Part shown: piece by piece, positions 45,723 through 64,000 of the stretch
Numbering within the stretch: the first letter of the stretch is position 1
Layout of the letters: each line of letters begins with the position of its first letter
Assembly (NCBI GenBank): GCA_034509925.1
Contig: CM067527.1
Coordinates: 5,452,501 to 5,516,500 of the forward strand
DNA length: 64,000 nucleotides
Direction of reading: 5' to 3'
Origin: Hirudinaria manillensis
Lineage: Eukaryota; Annelida; Clitellata; Hirudinida; Hirudinidae
Notes under the pieces: generated by a model
What the model was told of the DNA's origin: nothing
Database searches by the model: none
What the model saw: only the letters and a program-made list of their open reading frames with translations
Translations under genes and position numbers: made by a program

Positions 45723-46472
45723 ATTTGTGGAAAATCAACCATATAGACTGTTTATCATTTCTGTTTTATTTACTTAAATAAAGTTTTGGAGTCTTTTGGA
45801 AACAGCAACTGCTTTTAAAAAATTAGCATTGGATAGATGTCACGTAACAGTGAAAAAAAGAAAAAGATTGGTATTTCCAGGCTGAAGTTGCTCAGTAATT
45901 GATAAGGCATGGAGACACACATTTCCCAGATATGTGGTGGAACCTCCACCAATAAACCAGTGCAGCCTTCTGGATAAGCACTGCTAATTTTAGAACAGCA
46001 CGCAAGTCCGGTAACAAAACTCGGGATCAGCTTTCCCCCAAAAAAACTTACCAGTAATCAATTGACAAAATCACAATTCTAAAATTTCCTTCCAAACATT
46101 ATATCCAGTCATTTCCAAATTCAAATCAAAGCTTCAGCAATTCTTAGAATGCCGACTGACAAACGAACCTCCAATGGTTAAACATGTTACAGAACTGATT
46201 AAGAGTTTCAAACGTCCCAGTTCTTGATTAAAAGAACAAAATACATCGTTGCATCATTATAGAGAGCATCCGCATCACTCCCCAGACCTATCCAAACAAA
46301 AGACACCGAATTCCTACTTTTCAACTCATTACCATCAACTGGGCAAAATCAAGACCAAGAATATAAATGCTGCCCAGCCAATAAGTAAAAAACCACATCA
46401 AAACAAAATTTTAATGAAATGTCCATGCTTGATATTTATTAAATTGCTTAATGTTAAAAATTCCGTGACACG
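45723..46472. other. Convergent 3' region of MTR4 and PUF60
   Basis: Tail-to-tail 3' flanks. An AATAAA at 45777-45782 suits the MTR4 poly-A site. No gene is supported in between; a short open frame at 46249-46500 has low-complexity, non-conserved content. Confidence 0.5.
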
Positions 46473-49400
46473 TCAGGCTGTGAAGTCGCTGGCCTCGTAA
46501 AGTTCTTGTTCGTACTGTGCTGCTTGGACCCTCCTTCCTGCAAAGAACCTTCCGTCCAGTGACCTTATGGCTGTTTTGACTCCTTTAAATATTTGAAGAA
46601 ACATTTGTAATTGGAGATAATGCTTCATGTAAATTTGAAAATGCTTATAAATATAAATTAACTAAGGAAGCTGAGTTCCTGCAACTGGCAATAATGGCTT
46701 CACATGCCATGCATCATGTTTGTAACCCGCTTTGCTCTGCAAATAGCTCTGAGAACTGAACTTTATTCTCACAAGTGCTGTCAACTTAGCTATAACATGT
46801 CTTAATCAAATTGACAAGACAAACCTTCAGGATCCTTAAACTCAACAAAAATCTTGACAATGATTGGATCCCCCTCTTCCTCTCCCTGCTTCTCCTGGTA
46901 GATGACCACTCTTTCAACCATTCCAAACTTGCTGCACTCCTCCGTCACTTCTTCTTCGAGATCCTCGTCAACATCTTCGGGTCCCACCATGTTTTTCAGA
47001 ACCATCACTCGAGTCTGTAAAAGACAATGACATGTTAACAGACCTTAGATGGCTTTACATTATTCTCGTTTAAACAATCACTTTGCATTGATTTAGAAAT
47101 CAATCAATAAGTCAACAATAGGACATCACAGTGATTGCAATTCCACCAACCTCCCTCTGTCGAAGAAGTTTTTGCATGACCAAGTGTCTGGCCTGATGTC
47201 CTTTGATTTTGAGATCCTCTTGCTGCTGAAGTGACATTGGTTCTGGCAAGGTCACAATATCTTCATCCTTCTTTAGTGGGATGTCTAAAAAGTATATGCT
47301 CTTGTCAATTATACTACAACATACAAGTTTTAATAATAGCACCATCTTTGCCAAACAAAAGACAATAAAAGTGTTAAGGCACAAAAACCTACTTATTGTG
47401 GATGTTGCTGGCTGAGTTGTAGGTGTGGTAATCATAGGAGGTATGTAAACAGATGGTGGAGGTACAGATGATGCCACCTCAGCACTGAAGCCTGTCAATA
47501 AGTATCAAATAACCTTAATTTCTAATTATTAGTATATAATTCTGTAAATAACCACTAAATTAATTAAATGAATTTTACAAGCAACTTTTGAAAATGAAAC
47601 TTCAAGACCTACCAGTGGTTGTCGTGGCAGGTGATGACAGCGTCGGTATGACGACCGTAGGAGGAGGCATGGCCTTGACCTCCACTATGCCCGGAGCAAC
47701 TGGAACGATGGGCTGAGACAAAAAACATTCAAAACTTGACAAGCCATTCGATCTGGCAAATGTCAAGAAGCTAATGACTCTACACTCACGGTAACTTTTC
47801 CAATGGCTTCGAGTTCTGTAATTTTGGCAGTAACAGCTGCTGCTGCGATGGCACTGGCCATGGGTAGAGAGTTAGAAGAGGAGGCTTGAGTTAAGATGGT
47901 TGGAGGAGTCACAGCCTGGATTCATTTAATTATTAAATGTAACTCTTAGTATAAACTTAATGATGCTGCACCAACACACATCATGTTGCAAATCTAAATG
48001 CACGGAGCCAATTCTTTAGTTAAAATCTATTCTTACTCTTCCGACTCTGAGATGCTTTCCACCCAAGTTGAAGAAATTCATGGCTGCAACAGCGTCGAGA
48101 GCACTCTGAGCCTGGTCGTACTCGATATATCCATACTCTCTAAAGAATGGAAAATGTCGTGCTTCTAAGAAATAACCGTTTTTTACAGGAGAAAAGATAA
48201 CAAATTCACTCACTTGTGCTTCCCAAGTCTCAGAGGATCCGCAGCCAAGTGACAGGATTTTATTTGTCCAAATGCTTCAAAAACACTAAACAAAATCGAA
48301 TCAACATTGTAATTGTCATGCAAACACGGCATTACTTTAGCATAATACACCAACCTTTTGATATCACCCTCAGTTAAATCTGGATGGACAGAAGCTATAT
48401 ATATCCTGTTGTAGGATTTTGATTCTTCAACAATTTTCTCAATGATCGATTGTGCCTGAGGCATATTGCTTGGCCTGCCCACCTTGATGCTGTACCCTGC
48501 AATCATCACTCCATTCATCTGTTCCAGTGATAGAAAAGCAGCCTCTGGAGTCTCATATTCAAGAAAGGCAAATCCCTTGTGATGTTTGCCCACTGTGTCG
48601 TAAGGCATGCTCATGCTCTTTATTGGTCCAAAAGGTAGGAAAGCCTGCCTCACTTCCTCCTCCTTGATGACAAAATTTATGCTCCCAACATATATCCTAG
48701 TTCAGCAAAACCACATTAACAACAAGCAATTCAAAAAAGACAAGACTTCACAAAACTCAGACCTGCACATCAAAGCCAATGCCTGTTGTCTCTGAACGGA
48801 GTTCTGGAGATTTATTGTTTGCTGAAACATAAAAAGTGAAATTTTATTTAATAAGTAGAAATACCAGGTTTCAGCCTACTATGTTGGTGCATATATCGGT
48901 AAAATCTTCAAGACAATTGGTGACATTCAGACATTAATGTCTCTCATAAAGGAAATGCATGTTAAATTAATTCTTAGTTTTATACTGCTATTTCAATTAT
49001 AAATGTTTTAATGGCATGTCAAACTAGACCCTAATTCAAAATAATTAATTTCAATAAACTTAAATCACCTGTTGCTGGTGGGTGATGGTTTGCTTCAACA
49101 GAGCAGCTTTAATTCCCTGTTCACGAGCATACTTTCTGGCATCTTCCAGTTTTTCTCTCTGTCTACTTGTCAACTTTGTAAGGCTATAGGCCTTTTTCTC
49201 CTTAAGGGCCCCTGCTCCAAGAAACACAGAACCAATTTGCTTTTCTTCAGATACATTCAGCTGGAATCCTGAAATAATAATGAAAACTTAAAGTGGTTTT
49301 AAATGCATGAACACAACAAAGGGGAATGCAAATGTCTGTCAAAATAATAATTTAGAATAACTTGATTAAATCAAAGTCATCATAAATGAGGTTAAAGGAG

Positions 49401-50273
49401 TCTTTGGGTAATTAATTGCAATGAAAGAGAGATATGGTCCCCTGTCATCTTCAATGTCACCCTGCATTTATTTTGTAGTATTAGTTTTAAAAAATAAATT
49501 TTGATGCATTCGTTTTAAGGCAGTTTTACAGAGCATAACAATCACTGAGCTGTTCTAAAGACCAAGTGTTTAACACTCCATTCACATGATGATTCCTGCA
49601 ACAAACAATAAATGCCTTATACATGAAACAGGAATGCACAATCTCATCAATTCAACCCATAAAACATCTTTCGAAGACGTCTGAAAAGAAACCGCCGCAA
49701 AGGAGTTCTTGACCATCTGCCAAAAATCTCAAATTTGTTCGTAAAGACTTTTAGAGAGGCAGCCACAATGCTATAGAAAGTTTGATTGCATTACAAATAT
49801 ACATTAGAACAAACTTCACTATAGATCCTCTTCTAGTGAGCAAGGATTCTGAGCCAATCGGGGCTTGGGACGTTTATGCGACCATGGTATTTAATCTACA
49901 AAAGTTTCGTTTTCGCCCCATTTTCACATTTATCAAATGACGTAATGAGCATTCGCATCATCTGATAATCATGAATCTTTCGGATTTGTCTGATAGTATC
50001 TCCAAAGACCTAACACTTTTCTCTCTAGCGTCACAGACGGGCAAATCATTTTTGTGAATGTTTATTCGTACGTAGGAGCCATCTCATATTAAATTTCAAT
50101 CATCAACACCACTTTAAAAAAAGGAACGAAGTACTTTGGTAATGGCACTATTTGAAATCGCCTTTCTTACCGATTGATTGTGGAGAAGGGACCGCCGAAT
50201 CCTTTAATTTAATTTCTTCCAGCGATTGGGCGAAAGAAAAATTAGAAACATTCTCGCCTGTTTCGAATTGCAT
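46473..50273 (-). CDS. PUF60: Poly(U)-binding splicing factor PUF60
   Basis: PUF60 binds polypyrimidine tracts with U2AF and helps recruit U2 snRNP to 3' splice sites. Read on the minus strand: exon 1 (50273-50171) starts MQFETGENV; 49268-49068 and 48822-48763 give the helical leader. The exon group at about 48698-48214 gives RRM1 ([30 protein letters not shown]) and the start of RRM2 ([35 protein letters not shown]); 48139-48034 completes RRM2. An Ala/Pro/Thr-rich linker follows (47918-47395), then [14 protein letters not shown] and the C-terminal UHM with [20 protein letters not shown] and the RXF motif as GRFFAGRR. It ends EASDFTA with stop at 46475-46473. Layout, domain order and terminus agree with human PUF60 (about 560 residues). 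The first codon is the least certain part. Confidence 0.93.
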
Positions 50274-51685
50274 ATTTGATTGTGTGATAAACACGATAAT
50301 GACACAAACACGCAGTCCGGGAGCGTCAAAGACTCTAATTTTCAATAATCGCTATGCATTAAAATTTGTTATTTAAAAAATATTTTTAAAAATATTTACC
50401 TTGAAAAAGTTTAATTATTATTAAAAATTTATTTATTTGTAAAAATATAGAAATTGTCAAATTATATGTTAATGCAAATTTCAATAATTTTATTTATTTT
50501 TAACACTTTATCAAATATACACAAAAAATCTATAAAGTTCAAGGACTACATTAAGTTCCTTCTAAGGAATGATCTCAACATTCGACCGTCAAAATCAAAT
50601 ATCGATTTAGAAAATGGTATTAATTTAAATAACAATCTTAAAGACGCAAAACTTAAAATATCTGATTATTAATATCACTCAATATTCAATTGCTTCATTT
50701 TAATTTATTACTTAGTTTTTCGTGTTAGTAATTTTTAGTCGTTCGTAAACTAATTTTAGAAAGTAAACACAGTTTGAGCATAAAGTGTGTGGATATCATT
50801 TTTTAATTTTATGAAATTTTACTATAAACTGGTTTTGAATATCATCGCATTATTGTTATAAACGATTTCGCCATGATAAAGAGGGCAGTTATTCATCATT
50901 TGTATTAATACGCATATCTTGATTTCTGTCTGGCTTTTCACTGAATGCCTTTCTTCTACATATTCTTCTTTCTGTGGCCACATTAAGTTTTAGGAGAAAA
51001 TTTGGAATGTTTATTTACAAACAGTAACACCCTGAATACGACCTTGCATAACTTTATGTGGCACATACTTTAGTTAATGATCGGAAATGTTCAAAATTAG
51101 TACTATTGCTGTTTTGAATATAGGATTTTCAAAATGTTCCTCATTTTAAGGATGGTGATTCTTTCCTTCTATGCTCTCACGTAAAACTTTAAGATGGAAA
51201 CAATTTAATAAATCCTTGTACACAAACAATCACAGCTTTCCAAATACTTCTTATTCTCTTTATTATATTAACTTTCCAATCTCATCTCCCTAATGAATAA
51301 TAGATTTACCCATGTTTTTTTGTTGTGCCTTTGCAAAGTGATCATAACAAGTCAGTGGAGAAATACAATAATAATAATAGGATAATCAAGAGGAAATCAT
51401 ATGAGGGAGCAAGATATTGGCATAGCAGAATCATCTCTCACAAGCTAATGAGATTTAATTAAAGAAGCTATGAATAATAGCATTAGGATGATTATACCTG
51501 GTTGTGTGAACTTCATTTGGTGTTTTTCAGTTTTTAAGCATCTGCATTTGATTGCATGGAATATAATTATGATGATCTCAAATTTAATGATGTTTTGACA
51601 TTAACATGGAAGTCAATGATTTATTTGTCTTAAAAGCATTGATGGCAAAATTTCTTTCAGCAGCGATTAAGTTGACATATCCTTA
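50274..51685. other. Divergent promoter region, PUF60 / CLC
   Basis: AT-rich 1.4 kb between the head-to-head PUF60 and CLC genes. It should hold both promoters and 5' UTRs; no protein-coding or RNA gene is recognised. Confidence 0.5.
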
Positions 51686-61242
<9,557 letters not shown>

Positions 61243-62153
61243 TTGTCATAAACACCTCATCAGAATGAACAGTCATTTCTGATCCTAAGACATCTGAATG
61301 TGTCATCGATTTGTCAATACGATTGATTATAATTATATTATAATCGTTAGCATTTTGTAAATATTGCAATTAGGACGTCTTCTCGACTTAACGAGTCCGT
61401 CGTGATGTCATTCATTTATTTTTCTTGAGTTTGTCGTTCCTCGCACGACGCAAAATTTCCTTGGGACGAAACGAGCGAATTGGAAACGCTGCTACAGATC
61501 GGTTCATCTGAAGGGTGTTAATTTGCTTTCAGATTGGATTAATTGAAGTTCATTATCAACTCATTTTGCATTTCTGCAAACATACCTCCAATAAATGTTT
61601 TCTCAAATGTCAGTGAACAATCTATCTAATTGGCATCAAGTAGTGCTGTTCAGTGGTGTTCCAAGTGTCAGGATTAGATGTGTCAGTGCTAAGCATTATT
61701 AAGTGAAGCAATTTTCCAATGCGATTTCTTATAACCTGGTCCTTAACACAATAACAATAAGGTTGGGAACTGTTAAGTGTTAAGCTTCCAACATTTGGAT
61801 AATAAAAGGTATTAATTTAAGCATTGTTCAACTTTCAATTTATTATCTACTTTCTTTAGGCTACCAAGTCTAAAAATTAAAAAAATGAAGCAAATGTCCA
61901 ATCACAACAAAAGATTTTGTAGATTACAGATTTATATTTGGTGCTATATACTATAACAGCATGTAATAGATGTTACATGGCTATACATTCATTTTCTTCT
62001 TTGCTATTAAGAGTTGTGACGATATAAAACTTGTACTCAAAGTTTAAAAAAATGGCAAGTTTATTTAAAGTAGAAACAGTATCTTTAATTTCCTCAAATT
62101 TTTCAACAAAGTGAAGCAATCGGATACAAAAACGAAAATCTGGACACTTCGCT
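61243..62153. other. Convergent 3' region of CLC and MS4A-like genes
   Basis: CLC 3' UTR and flank. AATAAA-like signals occur at 61590-61595 and 61800-61805. No other gene is seen. Confidence 0.5.
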
Positions 62154-63646
62154 TCACACCGTCTCGGTTGGATTTTGACAGCACCCGTAGACTCGGCAAC
62201 ATATGCTAGAATTAGCGATAGCCAACCCAGCCTCAACGATTCCAAGAATGGCAAAAATGATGCTAAATGCCCTCTTGGCCTTGCTCTCAGATGTTTCGAC
62301 CAGCTGGAAGTACAAAGGTCATTTGTTAAAATTGACGAAAATTAAAAGTCACATAAAGTTATCAACATCTCGGATTTGATACGGATTTCGGCCTTAGCCT
62401 GAAATCCGCGGAAAATTAATAAAAATAGCCTCCCGCCACCCGAGAGTTGGCTTTTGTGTGATAATTTATCATCGGTGAACACAGAAAACGAGCTAAACTA
62501 ATTTTTTTAGCAGCTGAAGCCATATTTCGTAAATAGTCTATAAAAGAAATGTTCATTGCTATTTTCTAGTGGATTGAAAACTTGTATAACTTAGCAGCTA
62601 ATAGCAATTCCAGAAGTATTAAAAAGGCCAGGGTTTTAAATTTTGATTGGAAGGGGGCTAGTTAGATGAGTGAAGGAAATTTTATCTATTTGTGTGGTTG
62701 GTGGTGACCTTTTGTCCCCGCGTGACTTCGTTAATAGCCAGAATGGTTCGAGAGCATTCACATGTTCGAGAGCGACACTTCAAATTCAAGTTTTAACTCA
62801 CCCAAGGATTTTACAAAATTAAAATAGACTAAATAAAAACTCGAACAAAGTAATTGACATTCGAATGGAATTCTTAATAACTAACTTGGTTATCCGCAAA
62901 TGTCAAAACCACTGGCGTTATCGCAATTCCAATTAAGATTTACGCTACCTGTTTAACTCTTTTAGTTGCAACACATTAGGCAACAAATTATTGACAGTTG
63001 GCCGGTGCGATAGTTTATATTCAGCATTTTACGCGATCTATTATATGTGAGTTGTACTTCACGTAAATTGTTGAAAAGCGATAATGAATATACAAAATTT
63101 AATATTTAGAATAAACAATCGACCCTGGAATGGATATAATTATATAATTTAAATTAGAACAAAGATGAAATTAACCAGGTCTGGGTACGTATAATATTCC
63201 AAGACGTAGTACTGGCAATCAATCACAGCCAGTGAGAAACAGATGCCACACAGTACGGCTGATATCACGGACCATACCAAAAGGCTGACCACCTGATCAT
63301 ATAAACAGCATCAATACAATAATAATATATATTGCATATGTTCATATCACATTATTAATTTATAATTATAATTACATTGGAAATACCATTTACCGAGGAC
63401 ATAATAAATCAATTATTTCATTACCGACGAAAATGGCTAAAATTCAACTACAGTTAATTTTTTAGCACAAATTAAATATAAACAACATCATAATATATAT
63501 TCTGGTTCATTGAGATCAAGGCATAACGAGAGTTCAGAGGTCATTACCTGCGAGGATCTCTTAGGGGTTTTGTAACATTCCCATCCGTACGCGCCAGTGA
63601 TTGCAAACTAGAGAGTGGTAATTGAAATAATAATATAATAATGCCA

Positions 63647-63695
<49 letters not shown>

Positions 63696-63914
63696 TCCAA
63701 ATATATTTATACTCACCGCAATACCAGACCAAATGGCATAACCAGTTACGGACATAAAGCGCCCACAACGACCCGTAATGAGACACAAGGGTAACAAGAC
63801 GGAGCCGAGTATTGTGTACACGAGGCCAATTAAAATCTCTGTCAGTCCAATTAAACCGACTATTTTTCTATCACGAGGTGATAGCGGGTACGATGAATCA
63901 GCAGGGTTCGCCAT
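62154..63914 (-). CDS. MS4A/CD20-like four-transmembrane protein
   Basis: Four exons on the minus strand, 63914-63717, 63607-63548, 63292-63176 and 62303-62154, all in phase 0, give 174 residues. Four membrane segments are evident: KIVGLIGLTEILIGLVYTIL, then SVTGYAIWSGIAFAITGAYG (joined across an intron), VVSLLVWSVISAVLCGICFS and AFSIIFAILGIVEAGLAIA. A short tail with CCRVYGCC follows. The GYxIWSGxxFxxTG pattern at TM2, the G-rich TM1, the loop between TM3 and TM4, and the cysteine-rich end resemble MS4A (CD20) family proteins. These are plasma-membrane or endosomal proteins implicated in calcium flux and chemosensing in vertebrates. Family assignment rests on layout and motif only; claudin or tetraspanin signatures are absent. 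The first intron contains a (TTA)n microsatellite. Confidence 0.65.
63645..63695. repeat. (TTA)n microsatellite
   Basis: About 17 uninterrupted TTA triplets in the first intron of the MS4A-like gene. Confidence 0.9.
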
Positions 63915-64000
63915 TTACTTTAAAATCAAACTAGTAAATCAAATTGATGTGGAATATATTTTAATAACACTTAAATAAATAATATTCACAAGGCAGGGTT

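Noticed and set aside
46249-46500. Possible small protein between MTR4 and PUF60
   Set aside because: Low-complexity content overlapping the PUF60 stop on the opposite strand, with no recognisable domain.

Overview
The window is AT-rich, intron-dense DNA from a non-vertebrate animal. Genes are metazoan in content and architecture: a voltage-gated calcium channel alpha2delta subunit, TUBGCP6, an MS4A-like protein, a tandem pair of dispanin-like genes and a receptor with serial EGF modules. Introns mostly run from 60 to 600 bases and start GT and end AG, with two convincing U12-type exceptions. About eleven genes in 64 kb suggests a compact genome. I cannot name the species. Exon boundaries below were read by hand from splice signals, reading frame and recalled family sequence; no alignment was run.

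Layout: 0.2-1.2 kb, FUN14-domain mitophagy receptor (-). 2.9-5.0 kb, two tandem dispanin/CD225-like genes (+). 6.6-20.4 kb, alpha2delta-3/4-like gene (+), with an LTR-element fragment in one intron. 21.4-21.6 kb, intronless RPB12/POLR2K-like zinc-ribbon gene (+). 22.4-29.7 kb, TUBGCP6 (+), with a truncated LINE in an intron. 30.0-31.5 kb, an intact small LTR retrotransposon with one non-pol ORF. 31.8-37.8 kb, multi-EGF single-pass membrane protein (-), with a hAT transposase relic in an intron. 39.2-45.7 kb, MTR4/MTREX exosome helicase (+). 46.5-50.3 kb, PUF60 splicing factor (-). 51.7-61.2 kb, CLC-3/4/5-type Cl-/H+ exchanger (+). 62.2-63.9 kb, MS4A/CD20-like four-TM protein (-).

The genes are a mixed neighbourhood, not a pathway. 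The EGF gene and MTR4 are head to head, as are PUF60 and the CLC gene; MTR4 and PUF60 are tail to tail.

The most notable observations are: (i) a complete 1.55-kb non-autonomous LTR element with 176-bp LTRs, 5-bp target duplication, a tRNA-Ser(GCU)-type primer site and an unusual coiled-coil/repeat/SR-like ORF; (ii) two U12-type introns, one AT-AC and one GT-AG; (iii) tandem repeats at functional boundaries, namely a 31-bp minisatellite that multiplies a splice donor in the CLC gene, an ATG microsatellite that encodes the hydrophobic tail of alpha2delta, and AAC/GAT repeats that encode Asn/Asp in TUBGCP6; (iv) a GC-rich, strongly self-complementary island in a CLC intron.
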